A DNA stretch of 64,000 bases from WRGT01 sp964450405 (GTDB taxonomy: Bacteria; Spirochaetota; UBA4802; UBA5550). Positions 17,415 to 26,376 of the stretch are shown one piece after another. Below the pieces are notes generated by a model. That model had not been told where the DNA came from, did no database searches, and worked only from the letters and a program-made list of their open reading frames with translations. Position 1 is the first letter of the stretch. Every line of letters begins with the position of its first letter. The DNA lies in the NCBI GenBank assembly GCA_964450405.1, contig CAYVCQ010000001.1, forward strand, positions 372,001-436,000. The letters are read 5' to 3'. The translations under genes and the position numbers were made by a program.

Positions 17415-17513
17415 ATTCCATATTATTTTCAGGATAGTGTATTCTTCGCACTATGCCATTAAAATAATTATTATAGCTTAAATTTCCAAACAGAAAACAT
17501 AAAGGAAAATATA

Positions 17514-17795
17514 ATGTCGAAAGAAGAGATATTCAGCACACTTGAAGAATTTATGGATGCACTTAACAAATTGAAAATAAACAAAGTTGCATTTTCTGAA
17601 GTTAAGGAAAGACGGGCTGAACAGACAAAAGTAGATCTGCTTGAGGTTGTCGTAGTCCGGAAGGTAGATGTTCTCTCATATAAAGATGCAGTAGTTTATA
17701 AATTCCACGATCAGGGGGAAAATATTGAGTCTCATTACAATGCACTGATAGAACGTGGATTTGATGTTAAAAGAATCAGTAAGAATATTACATAA
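17514..17795 (+). CDS. Small conserved-looking protein of unknown function
   Basis: 93 residues, no signal peptide or membrane helix. An N-terminal helix (EEIFSTLEEFMDALNKLKI) is followed by predicted strands (DLLEVVVVRKVD) ending ERGFDVKRISKNI. Upstream AAAGGAAAATATA is a good binding site. A terminator follows about 70 bases later. I do not recognise the family. Confidence 0.65.
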   Translation: MSKEEIFSTLEEFMDALNKLKINKVAFSEVKERRAEQTKVDLLEVVVVRKVDVLSYKDAVVYKFHDQGENIESHYNALIERGFDVKRISKNIT

Positions 17796-17865
17796 GTCCC
17801 GGTGTTGCTCATCGAAAAATAAATAATCACCATTATCATATTCCGGTAATTCAAAAAAACAAAAA

Positions 17866-17892
17866 ATCCCCTATTTTGACAAGAGGGGATTC
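17866..17892. terminator. Bidirectional terminator
   Basis: AATCCCCT and AGGGGATT around ATTTTGACAAG, with an A-run before and a T-rich stretch after. It serves the 93-residue gene on the plus strand and the 66-residue gene on the minus strand. Confidence 0.8.
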
Positions 17893-17915
17893 GTTTTATC
17901 TATATTTTTTAAACT

Positions 17916-18116
17916 TTAGTATGCGAGATTTATGTGATATCTGTTTTTTACTACGTTCAGAATAGCAGGAACAAGAGCCGGATTCCTCTCTTTAGTTTCA
18001 TCAAGAATACTTATAACATCCCCTCTCGTGAGCTCAATATCATACTTTTCAATTTTTTCACAGAACTGGTTAAAGTCCAGATGCTGATTTCCGAATGTGA
18101 TAATGTTTCCTCTCAT
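17916..18116 (-). CDS. Small protein of unknown function
   Basis: 66 residues, mostly helical (FNQFCEKIEKYDIELTRGDVISILDE). Included because ATGGAGGAGTCTT, a strong binding site, precedes the ATG and a terminator follows. No family recognised. Confidence 0.65.
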   Translation of the reverse strand: MRGNIITFGNQHLDFNQFCEKIEKYDIELTRGDVISILDETKERNPALVPAILNVVKNRYHINLAY

Positions 18117-18140
18117 AAGACTCCTCCATACCCTAGAAAA

Positions 18141-18234
18141 GTTAACTGCTCATAAACCAGCGGTAAAATTTCTTTCCCCCGCGCCTTCGGCGCGGGGGAA
18201 ACCATAATTTACTATGGTTTTTGAGTAGTTGTTA
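18141..18234. repeat. Dispersed palindromic repeat, copy 4
   Basis: Left end GTTAACTGCTCATAAACC, right end GGTTTTTGAGTAGTTGTTAA. The inner stem TTTCCCCCGCGCC-TTC-GGCGCGGGGGAAA is perfect, so the RNA would fold as a long cruciform. Confidence 0.8.
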
Positions 18235-18761
18235 AAAAATGCAAATATCTAAATGATATGTACCGTATATATACGCATGTTGCATGCCAGAATATTTAAA
18301 ATACTAAAAAATACTTTGTCAAAATAAACCATCACTGGCAGACTTTGTGTACAAAAATTCAAACTTTTTATAAACATCAGGGAATATATAACTACTTTAA
18401 ATCGTTAATTTCATTATTTCCAATATATACTGTTATTTCTATCAAAGGTATTCTGTTGCAATTATTGACAACCGTATCAGAATTACTACATAATAGAGAT
18501 TGAGGGCATTCTCACTGTATACTTTTACTGCAAATGAAGATTTTAAGCATCATGATCTACTAGACCATATAGATCATCTAGAAGATATAGCATAGCATTT
18601 CACCAATGAATTAAACAATAGCATAATCTCCATGAATAGGGTGATCCGTTTCCAGATTAACATAAGGGTGACATATGCGGAGGATTCCCATCGTCACGAT
18701 AACAAACAGTATCTGATAAAAATAGATCCAATTCAATCGTTAACTGCCGGAATTACACAAA
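18235..18761. other. Long A+T-rich intergenic region, no gene seen
   Basis: About 530 bases without a credible open frame. Short palindromes (GCATGTTGCATGC near 18275, AGATCATCTAGAAGAT near 18570) occur but nothing with a clear function. Confidence 0.5.
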
Positions 18762-19535
18762 CTAATGATTTATTAACCTGAGTATGAATGCCCGCCCGGC
18801 GCTTGTAATAATTCTAACATTCTGCGGAAAACCAGTTAAATAAATCCGTTGAGATTCATTCCACTCTTTATTTCCTTTATATGTAGAATGATTTATGTTC
18901 TCAAAAATCAGGACTCCTGCCGAAATAGAAATAATTATCACGCAAGATGCTAAAAATATCTTAATATGAGCTTTTCTTTTTAATATGAATGATGCAGATA
19001 AAAGGAAAAATGAAAGTAGAACTGAAATAAACAGAATCAATGTAATGCGGTAATCATACCACCCCATCATCCCCCATCCACCTGACTTGAGATAGAGATC
19101 ACCGTTCTTTAAAGGGAAGAACAGAGGAATACCCTTCCAGACACCGGGCGGCTGAGGCAGATCCATAACAAGGTGAGAAAGTCCGGAAATAATCAGGAGA
19201 ACAAAAAGATCGATGCGTAGAGCTCTTTTCGCATCAGAGTATACACCAGTTTTACAATAATTCTTTATTTTACGGGTTTCTAAAAACAATATCATGAATA
19301 TAAGAGATGTAGAAAGAACAAAGAATACTGAATGAGTAATCCCTCTATGACCGACAAAGATATCTGTTGATGAATAAACACCACGGAACGCATCAGCATC
19401 GGGAAGCATTGCAAATATTCCGCAGATAATAATCACAGGAAAAAATGCTAATCTTCTCACAGATAATATTCCGCAAAGTGAAGAATACATTGCTCCAATG
19501 GAAAAACCTGTCATGAGATGATCCGGAGGAGTCAT
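18762..19535 (-). CDS. YdjM-like membrane-bound metal-dependent hydrolase family protein
   Basis: 257 residues with about five hydrophobic helices. The motifs PPDHLMTGF, MLPDADAF, GHRGITHSVFF and GLSHLVMDLP are the His/Asp signatures of the YdjM (DUF457) family of predicted inner-membrane hydrolases. No biochemical role is established for most members. ATG at 19535 follows the purine-rich CAGAGGTTCTCT. Confidence 0.8.
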   Translation of the reverse strand: MTPPDHLMTGFSIGAMYSSLCGILSVRRLAFFPVIIICGIFAMLPDADAFRGVYSSTDIFVGHRGITHSVFFVLSTSLIFMILFLETRKIKNYCKTGVYSDAKRALRIDLFVLLIISGLSHLVMDLPQPPGVWKGIPLFFPLKNGDLYLKSGGWGMMGWYDYRITLILFISVLLSFFLLSASFILKRKAHIKIFLASCVIIISISAGVLIFENINHSTYKGNKEWNESQRIYLTGFPQNVRIITSAGRAFILRLINH

Positions 19536-19657
19536 AGAGAACCTCTGCTATTATATAATTGATCTCTCAAACTGCTGCATAAATAATTTTCGTAAAGAAT
19601 AAAATACTCTCTGCGCCGGAACTTTAGTTGTGAACGATTGAATTATTAATTAATTTG

Positions 19658-19797
19658 TCAATTCGAAGAAGCGATAGCGAATGAGGCCGGCTTTTTTAAA
19701 CATCCTGTTTAATGCCGGCAGGCAAACATCCTGTTTGCTCAAATCTGATTTTTGCAGTAAATTTAAGATTTCTCACAGACGTTCGAAATGACAAGTG
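19658..19797. repeat. Dispersed inverted repeat of GTCATTTCGAA type
   Basis: TGTCAATTCGAAGAAGCGATAGCGAA at the left and AGATTTCTCAC..ACGTTCGAAATGACA at the right. This resembles widespread intergenic repeats starting TGTCATTTCGA. Inside, ATGCCGGCAGGC and AACATCCTGTTT repeats occur. It fills most of the gap before the comM fragment. Confidence 0.5.
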
Positions 19798-19823
19798 CTG
19801 ATTAAACATTGAATTGAAACTAT

Positions 19824-20304
19824 TTAAAACTTATAGTTCCGGTATAGATTTTTATACGATATTGCCTCAAGAAGATGCTCTCTCTTTAAATCCTGCTCTC
19901 CCGCAAGATCTGCAATTGTTCTGCTGACTTTAAGAATTTTAAAAAAAGTTCGTGCAGATATATGAAGTTTTTTTACTGCATTCTCAAAGAATATTTCATC
20001 GTCACTGCTTATTTTACAGAAACGCCGGATATCTTTATTTCCCATTCTTGAATTAAAACATACAGTTGAGTCTTTAAATCTCATTTTCTGAATATCAACT
20101 GCAGTCATAACCCTTGCCTTAATACTCTCCGAAGTTTCGTTTTTACCGTAATCCAGCAGATCCTTGTATGGAACACGGTTTACAAGTACTTCAATATCTA
20201 TCCTGTCAACAACCGGTCCCGCAATCTTATGATAATATCTTCCGATCTTAGCGGCTGGACAGCTGCATTCAATATCGCTATCAAAGAGATATCCGCACTG
20301 ACAT
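19824..20304 (-). pseudogene. comM: comM (yifB) 3' part, separated by the island
   Basis: About 160 codons of ComM, the hexameric MCM-like helicase that helps branch migration during natural transformation. Visible are CGYLFDSDIECSC (end of the Cys motif), KIAGPVVDRIDIEV (sensor/Arg-finger region) and the C-terminal LKVSRTIADLAGE..HLLEAISY. It begins abruptly at the island boundary. The matching 5' part is at 55039-56085. Joining 55039 to 20294 gives exactly 349 + 157 codons (505 residues plus stop), the usual ComM length. Confidence 0.95.
20295..20304. repeat. 10-bp direct repeat, left island junction
   Basis: GCACTGACAT, identical to 55039-55048. It encodes part of the comM NPCQC motif. 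Two of its bases (AT) also occur in the element itself, so the true target duplication is 8-10 bp. Confidence 0.85.
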
Positions 20305-21490
20305 TTCCTGACCGCATTCCCCAATTCTGGCTCTCAATGCCTCAATTTCAGCAATAATCCGCCCTTCACCGAAACTACGTAGGGCGGCATTTGCAGAGAA
20401 TTGATTCATTTCGAGTTGAGAAAATTTGCAACTTACAAACGACATAGCACGCATGTAGGTCTTAAAAATTCGGTGACAGCCCTCACTTGGCTGCGAAGTA
20501 ATTCCATTTTTACTCCAACGTCCCCGAGCCCAAACATTGCGTTTACCATTCAATGCCCTCGCACTGTGATTGATGGCTCTGTAGTTTTCATTAAGCCTTG
20601 CAAAATATGGGAAGCCTTCATCACTCATATGCGGTGCGTTAGGTGGTAAGAACTCAAGAATTGGTTCAATAGTTTCTTGTCGTTGATTAGACACTGACGT
20701 GAAGATAGTTAAGCCCCGACCCTTTAGCGTTAAAGTATGAACAAGGGTTCCGACCTGCGCATATCCTTTCTCGATTGCAACTTCTGGGGTTAAGTATATT
20801 GATGATGTCTGACCATTGTGCTTGTGCCTTGACCTGTGACCATTTGCACGTTTGGAGACACTGAAGAGTGCCATTGTATCTGAATAAACCACGGATTTTC
20901 CTTTTATTTCCGCTGTAATATCAACATCCTTATGTGGAAGCCTGTAGTCGGCATCGAAGTCTTTCCTAATCTCTGCAACCATTATTTCTTTTACTGCTGG
21001 AATCAAATCACTGCAAAATATTTGAAGTCTGCGTTTCAATGTTGTAGCGGTGCTGCGTCCGACACCAAGTTTCCGTTGTATGTGAGTTGATGTCAAAGGC
21101 TGGGGATGAAGTAGTAGCGCCTCTCTGTATAAAAAACCGAAAACCCACAAACTTAATTTCATGTGATGACAAGGTGTATAACTTGTTAAGCTCACATGAG
21201 TCTTGCAGCCCGGCTTTGCACATATTAGTTCTTGTTCCCTGGTTGTAATTGTTTTGAAATCGGTGCCACCGCATTTCGGACACTGTTTCGGATAAAAACG
21301 AGCCAAGAGACTGCGTGTATAATTAGTAAAGTATTCCTGATTTATTTCTGGGTGTTTTTGATTGAAAACAGTTTTTGAATCCGGTTTTAAAGTTGTTTGG
21401 GCTTGTATTGGTTGTCGGTGCGTTTTTGGGGTCGAATTGCCAGCCGCCGGTTTCGGGTTTTGAGGCGGGTGGCTATTCGAGACTAAGAAT
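20303..21490 (-). repeat. Terminal direct repeat, left copy (1.19 kb)
   Basis: Matches 53851-55038 at a constant offset of 33,548; the encoded protein and even antisense frames are identical, so I saw no difference by eye. It contains an internal part of the transposase gene. Beyond 21490 the two copies diverge at once. Confidence 0.9.
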
Positions 21491-21576
21491 ATTGTCTCGG
21501 CTTTGCTTGAAATTGCCTCAAAATTTGGTGATTTTGCCTGTTTTTGGACCTTTTCTCTTAAAACCTCTATTTTCAT
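20305..21576 (-). pseudogene. IS1595-like transposase, 3'-truncated copy
   Basis: Holds the native start (ATG at 21576, MKIEVLREKVQ) that the right copy lacks. A zinc-ribbon CPKCGGTDF..CAKPGC, a DDE-type core (VVYSDTMALF, SDEGFPYFARL, INHSARA, PSEGCHRIFK) follow. It runs into comM after residue about 424 and ends out of frame. The missing end is present at 53220-53850. Core motifs resemble ISXO2/IS1595 transposases, where the final Glu lies in an IEGFWS-like motif. Confidence 0.85.
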
Positions 21577-21766
21577 GATTTTAACCCCCTTGCTCTAAAG
21601 TCAGAATACTACACGCATGTGCCGCATTTCAAGCAAAAAAAATTTGTGGTTGATTTCATGGGGCAATTCTTCTAAAAATATATAATATCACCAATTATTA
21701 TAAAGACGTAGAAACATGTATCCCTTATAAAATAGCCGATAATCCGTTTGAAAAGGATGCTATAAT

Positions 21767-23176
21767 ATGCCTAAGTCATTGAGTCATCATCTTAATCTGA
21801 ATCCAACTCAATTAAAATCATTAGGGGTATTCGACCCCATACTTAACTTTGATACACGATTATTTATAAATATTTCTTTGCTCCAAGAAACTAACGTCAT
21901 TGAATTAAAACATTCTTATGATAGAATTCAAAAACTTTTCCAAGACGTACTCTTACTTCTCGACACTTCAAAAAAAAGAAATGATGTTTTCTGGAAAAAT
22001 GCTGTAAAAAGATTTTCCTTTCATGAAGTTGGCAGTCTATGTATCGGTTATTCCGCCAAAGGGACACATGGCAGCGGTATAGGGGAAAAATATAGAGAGC
22101 AGTTATTAAATACTGGGAAGCTGTTAATTGAAGCCGGAATTAAAGACCCAGTAATTTTTGAGCTTGCCGGTTTAATTGAAGAAGGTATAGGCCCAGACAG
22201 ATTGAGTGACATGGTCGCCAATATAATAATTGAGGACTTAATTAAATACACAATAAGAATAAATAAAGAGATATCCATAACCAAAGATGTATTCCCACAG
22301 TATCAATTCTCTAAGGGGTTATTTATAAATCCTTACAACGACAAACCAGTTATTTTAATGCCGATTGAAATTTTACATGAGCTGCCTGTTGCAACAGGAT
22401 GGAATGATATTGATAGTGTCTGTAATTTTAATAATCAATTACGAGATGAAATAAATAGAATTATTGGTGACACTTGGAAAGATTATTCCATCTCTCAAAA
22501 GAAAAATGCATTAAAAAAAATTATACTTAGAAACCCTGACATTCTTCAACAAATAATAGGTAACTATAAAAAATCGACTATAGAAAAATACGATTTTGAA
22601 AATGACCCATCAGGAGAATACTCATGGTATGACACCTCCCATAATTTTGCTTATAAATTTCCTCTATCTTTGTTCTTATCTAAAAAACCAAGTTTCGATG
22701 ATGTTTATAAAGTTGTAATCCAGATATGCAATAAATTTAAAGAGCTTATAGAACACAACGGTCTCTTTAAGAATTTATACTATAAGGACAAACCTTTACC
22801 TGAGCAATATACGCAAAGACTCTTTTTTTCAATAGCAGATATATATTGTGAAAATAATAATATAGGTTTGAGTCCTGAAACAAATTCAGGAAGAGGCTCG
22901 GTCGATTTTAAATTTAGCATCGGTTATAAGATTAGAATTCTTGTTGAAATAAAACTCACAACGAATCCACAATTAGTTCATGGATATACAAAGCAGATTA
23001 AAGAATACGAGAAGGCTGAAAAAACTAATAAGTCCATCTATCTTATAATAGACAATGGTGGCCCTCAAAAGAGAATAGATGAATTATTCAATGTTAAAAA
23101 TAACCTTGAGGTGAAAGATGCACCTGAAATAATTTTTGTCGATGGAAATGTAAAGAAAAGCGCCAGCAACTATTAA
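21767..23176 (+). CDS. Putative nuclease with C-terminal PD-(D/E)XK domain
   Basis: 469 residues, first gene of the restriction-modification cluster. Residues 1-330 are an unrecognised alpha/beta region with GTHGSGIGEKYREQLL and GIGPDRLSDMVANII. Residues about 370-460 look like a PD-(D/E)XK nuclease: GRGSVDFKFS (acidic residue) then ILVEIKL (E-x-K) and KQIKEYEKAE. It could be a restriction-associated nuclease or an independent defence effector. Transcribed with vsr, REase and methyltransferase. Confidence 0.65.
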   Translation: MPKSLSHHLNLNPTQLKSLGVFDPILNFDTRLFINISLLQETNVIELKHSYDRIQKLFQDVLLLLDTSKKRNDVFWKNAVKRFSFHEVGSLCIGYSAKGTHGSGIGEKYREQLLNTGKLLIEAGIKDPVIFELAGLIEEGIGPDRLSDMVANIIIEDLIKYTIRINKEISITKDVFPQYQFSKGLFINPYNDKPVILMPIEILHELPVATGWNDIDSVCNFNNQLRDEINRIIGDTWKDYSISQKKNALKKIILRNPDILQQIIGNYKKSTIEKYDFENDPSGEYSWYDTSHNFAYKFPLSLFLSKKPSFDDVYKVVIQICNKFKELIEHNGLFKNLYYKDKPLPEQYTQRLFFSIADIYCENNNIGLSPETNSGRGSVDFKFSIGYKIRILVEIKLTTNPQLVHGYTKQIKEYEKAEKTNKSIYLIIDNGGPQKRIDELFNVKNNLEVKDAPEIIFVDGNVKKSASNY

Positions 23177-23224
23177 CGTATAATTCCATTCTGTACACCA
23201 AATCTGTTGAAGGTTTTTAAAAAA

Positions 23225-23665
23225 ATGGATAAAATCACGAAAGAACACAGAAGCTGGAATATGAGCCGTATAAAGGGGAGAAATACAAAACCTGAAATAA
23301 TTGTTCGGTCTTTACTACACCAAATGGGGTATCGATTCAGGTTAAACGGAAAAGTTTCTAAAAAGTATCACCCGAAAGGTGTGCTACCAGGTAAACCTGA
23401 CATAGTATTGGCAAAATTTAAAACAGTCATATTTGTAAACGGATGCTTTTGGCATATGCATGAAGGGTGTAAAAATGCAACTATACCCAAAACAAATACA
23501 GATTTTTGGGATAAAAAATTGTCAAAAAATATAGAGAATGATAATAAAAATCATGACCTCTTAAAGAGTAGTGGCTGGGAAGTAATAATAGTTTGGGAAT
23601 GTGAACTAAAGACAAGCGATTTGGATTTGTTAAAAATTAGGTTTAAAAAAGAGATATCGGCTTAA
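23225..23665 (+). CDS. vsr: Very short patch repair endonuclease
   Basis: About 147 residues. Vsr nicks beside T:G mismatches left by deamination of 5-methylcytosine and is usually encoded next to a C5 methyltransferase, as here. MSRIKGRNTKPE, YRFRLNGK, LPGKPDIVLAKFK, VIFVNGCFWHMHEGC and the terminal WECEL are the family motifs; the catalytic Asp lies in KPDIV. The frame opens from a TTG at 23207, but MDKITKEHRSWNMS at 23225 is the standard start. Confidence 0.93.
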   Translation: MDKITKEHRSWNMSRIKGRNTKPEIIVRSLLHQMGYRFRLNGKVSKKYHPKGVLPGKPDIVLAKFKTVIFVNGCFWHMHEGCKNATIPKTNTDFWDKKLSKNIENDNKNHDLLKSSGWEVIIVWECELKTSDLDLLKIRFKKEISA

Positions 23666-23828
23666 TAAGAACCAAAATAATTATCAGCTTACTTCTACTT
23701 AAATTACCATTTTCGTAATTTTTCAATGACACCCCCGAGGCGCCATTGAAAAAAGTAATCTCCGTATCTTACTTGACAAAGTGAAATCAAAAGCCTTTTT
23801 GTAAATAAATTTTAGCGGGAAAATAAAT

Positions 23829-24728
23829 TTGATGAATACGGATATAATTCCAATGATTGTCGAAGTTCCTCTTGAAGAGCAAGAGAAATTTGATAGTTTG
23901 ATAAATGATTATAGAAAAAAATACATACGAAGTTCGCAGGAAATTGTTGACTTGGTATTTGAACAAAACCCAAGATATATTGCCGAAATAAGAGCAAAAA
24001 AAGTCAGTAACTCTATTCATGTTTTAAGAGAAATGGGTTGGCAAGAATTCTTAAAAGATGAAGTCAAATTTAATGCGCTTTTGATGAAAGACTTGCATAA
24101 ACTGCTAAAAACACCAGAACAAATTCTTAATGCTCTGCTGGATAATAATATTTCAGAAAAACAAGGAATTGAGCTTATCACTACAATCAAAGAAATTTGT
24201 GGCGAATATGCCGGTCTTGTATTCCCCTATATTTACAGACTGTCGCTGAGCAATACTCAATCACGACGTTCAAGAGCAGGCAAAACTTTTGAATCAATTA
24301 TATATAAGATATATGAATACTTAAATTATCCTTATGATTCTCAAAGCAAAGTTGGTCGAAAAATATTTTCTGAGCTTGGATTAGGCAAAAAAGTCGATTC
24401 CATTTTGCCAAATATAGACTGTTTTGAGAAAAGACGAAACAAGACTATAATTGGAACGATGAAAACAAGTCTTAGAGAACGTTGGCAAGAAGTCGCTGAA
24501 GAAATAGAAAGAACCAAAATTCCGGAAATCCATTTACTAACCGTTGATGAAGAAATTTCTTTTAGTAAAGCTCAAGAAATGTCTAAACATAATATAATTA
24601 TAGTTACGTATGATTGGATAGCAAATTCGGATAGTTTAGCAAAACTAAAAAATATAATAAGCTTCGAGCAATATCTGTTTGATGAAATTCCAAATATTTT
24701 AAGTTTCTGGAAAGATGATGAAAAGTAA
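23829..24728 (+). CDS. Type II restriction endonuclease, EcoRII-C-like
   Basis: 299 residues. The C-terminal half contains SRRSRAGKTFESIIY, GKKVDSILPN and GTMKTSLRERWQEV, which match the EcoRII catalytic domain pattern (RAG..FE, D..IP, K-T-x-L-R-E-R-W). The first 100 residues form a different, possibly DNA-contacting region. It overlaps the methyltransferase start by 14 bases, the usual coupling for a restriction pair. Recognition sequence cannot be read; a CCWGG-like or related C5-methylated site would fit Vsr. Confidence 0.85.
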   Translation: MMNTDIIPMIVEVPLEEQEKFDSLINDYRKKYIRSSQEIVDLVFEQNPRYIAEIRAKKVSNSIHVLREMGWQEFLKDEVKFNALLMKDLHKLLKTPEQILNALLDNNISEKQGIELITTIKEICGEYAGLVFPYIYRLSLSNTQSRRSRAGKTFESIIYKIYEYLNYPYDSQSKVGRKIFSELGLGKKVDSILPNIDCFEKRRNKTIIGTMKTSLRERWQEVAEEIERTKIPEIHLLTVDEEISFSKAQEMSKHNIIIVTYDWIANSDSLAKLKNIISFEQYLFDEIPNILSFWKDDEK

Positions 24729-25650
24729 AATTAAAATTATAGATTTGTTCGCTGGTATCGGTGGAATAAGATTGGGTTTTGAAAAGGCAGGAAATGGTAA
24801 CATCGAATGTGTTTTTACAAGTGAGTGGGATAAATTTGCTGTACAAACATATCAAGCTAATTTTAATTGTGAAAAAGTATATGGAGATATAACAAAAGTT
24901 GAATTAAAAGATATTCCAAATCATGATATTTTGTTAGCAGGTTTTCCATGTCAGCCCTTTTCACAGGCCGGTTTGAAAAAAGGATTTTCTGATACCAGAG
25001 GAACATTGTTTTTTAATATTGAACAAATCCTTGTTAATAAACAACCCAAAGCATTTTTATTGGAAAATGTTAAGCAATTGAAAGGTCACGATAATGGACA
25101 AACTCTTGAAGTTATTGTTGAGCATCTAAAACAAGCAGGCTACTCAAATCTTCACGTTAAAGTATTAAAAGCAAGAGATTTTGGTTTACCACAAAACAGG
25201 GAACGAATATATATAGTAGGTTTTAAAAATAATAAAATAAAATTTGAGTTTCCACAACCATTAAACATCAAAACCAAAGTTGGAGATATACTTGAAAGAA
25301 AAGTTGATGATAAATATACAATTTCTGATAAGTTGTGGGAAGGTCATCAAAGAAGAAAAATAAAAAACAAAGAAGATGGCAAAGGTTTTGGATTTGGGTT
25401 GTTTAATGAAAGTTCTGAATATACAAATACTATATCAGCAAGATATTATAAAGACGGTAGTGAAATTTTAATTGAACAAAAAGATAAAAACCCCAGAAAG
25501 TTAACACCAAGAGAAGCAGCCCTTTTACAAGGTTTCCCAAAAACATTTAAAATACCTGTATCAGACAATCAAGCTTATAAACAATTTGGAAATAGTGTTG
25601 CAGTTAATGTGGTTGAAGCAATCGCTAAAAATATCCTATTACACTTTTAA
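24715..25650 (+). CDS. DNA (cytosine-5) methyltransferase
   Basis: 311 residues. Motif I DLFAGIGGIRLG, motif IV GFPCQPFSQAG with the nucleophilic Cys, motif VI LLENV, motif VIII QNRERIYIVGF and motifs IX-X (PREAALLQGFPK, QFGNSVAVNVV) are complete. The target-recognition region between VIII and IX is short. It protects DNA from the overlapping restriction enzyme. Start at 24715 or 24718; both ATGs are adjacent inside the upstream gene. Confidence 0.96.
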   Translation: MMKSKIKIIDLFAGIGGIRLGFEKAGNGNIECVFTSEWDKFAVQTYQANFNCEKVYGDITKVELKDIPNHDILLAGFPCQPFSQAGLKKGFSDTRGTLFFNIEQILVNKQPKAFLLENVKQLKGHDNGQTLEVIVEHLKQAGYSNLHVKVLKARDFGLPQNRERIYIVGFKNNKIKFEFPQPLNIKTKVGDILERKVDDKYTISDKLWEGHQRRKIKNKEDGKGFGFGLFNESSEYTNTISARYYKDGSEILIEQKDKNPRKLTPREAALLQGFPKTFKIPVSDNQAYKQFGNSVAVNVVEAIAKNILLHF

Positions 25651-25707
25651 GAAGTTATTTATAATATTGTATCATATAAGTTTTATATTCCAGCCAGGAG
25701 CAACTGA

Positions 25708-25908
25708 ATGTCATATGAACGTGCATACACGAAAGAAGACCTTGCTATAGACATCTTTCTTCCCAAAACTGCAAAAGATATGGTAGAGACAGCCCTAAAT
25801 TCAGGCAAACCTGTAACCATAGTGCATTCTTCATTTAAAGATGAATGTTCTGATTATTCTGAAGTGGTTATTGACGGCAAGGTCGTACATCACCAAAAAG
25901 GATATTAA
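25708..25908 (+). CDS. Small protein of unknown function
   Basis: 66 residues, acidic, no membrane helix. AGGAGCAACTG upstream is an acceptable binding site. It ends convergently against the kinase-like gene with a 4-base overlap. No family recognised. Confidence 0.55.
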   Translation: MSYERAYTKEDLAIDIFLPKTAKDMVETALNSGKPVTIVHSSFKDECSDYSEVVIDGKVVHHQKGY

Positions 25909-26360
25909 AAATAGACTGGTAGTATTGCAGCATCTTTGTAATCAGATATTTTATATAATGGGGAATATTTATCTATTTCTTTTATTCTGTCTTCAGTATC
26001 ACTTCGATTTGCATTTATAACATTTATTTTGCATTTTTCTGGGTCGTTCTCATAGGCATAAGTTAATAAATTATATTTCAGACAATTTTTTCTTATCCAC
26101 CAACTTAGTATTTCAACAGTTTCCCTATAGTCAGCATAATTACAATACCGTATATCTGAAATTACAATATTCTTCTCTCCTTTTTTTATTTCAGAAATAA
26201 TTTCTGGATAATGATTGCTATAAGTAAAACCGCCCTTATTAAGTACGGCTCCACCTTGTACATCATCACGAACAAAATAATCATCACAGTGATATTTGTT
26301 TTGAATCATGTTTGTTTTGCCAGAACCAGGAAGTCCAATAATCATAATCAATTCTTTCAT
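25905..26360 (-). CDS. P-loop kinase-like ATPase
   Basis: 151 residues beginning MKELIMIIGLPGSGKTNMI, a Walker A typical of small AAA_33-type nucleotide or polynucleotide kinases. A strand-ending Asp in IVISDIRY is a Walker B candidate. C-terminal NANRSDTEDRIKEID may supply the lid Arg. Last gene of a three-gene minus-strand operon with a TPR protein and an HExxH protein. Confidence 0.7.
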   Translation of the reverse strand: MKELIMIIGLPGSGKTNMIQNKYHCDDYFVRDDVQGGAVLNKGGFTYSNHYPEIISEIKKGEKNIVISDIRYCNYADYRETVEILSWWIRKNCLKYNLLTYAYENDPEKCKINVINANRSDTEDRIKEIDKYSPLYKISDYKDAAILPVYF

Positions 26361-26376
26361 TTTTCACACTGAATCC

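Noticed and set aside
20295..20304. comM junction as the att site of the tyrosine recombinase
   Set aside because: The recombinase gene lies mid-island, and the terminal transposase repeats with short duplication explain the junction better; no inverted core-type arms were seen.
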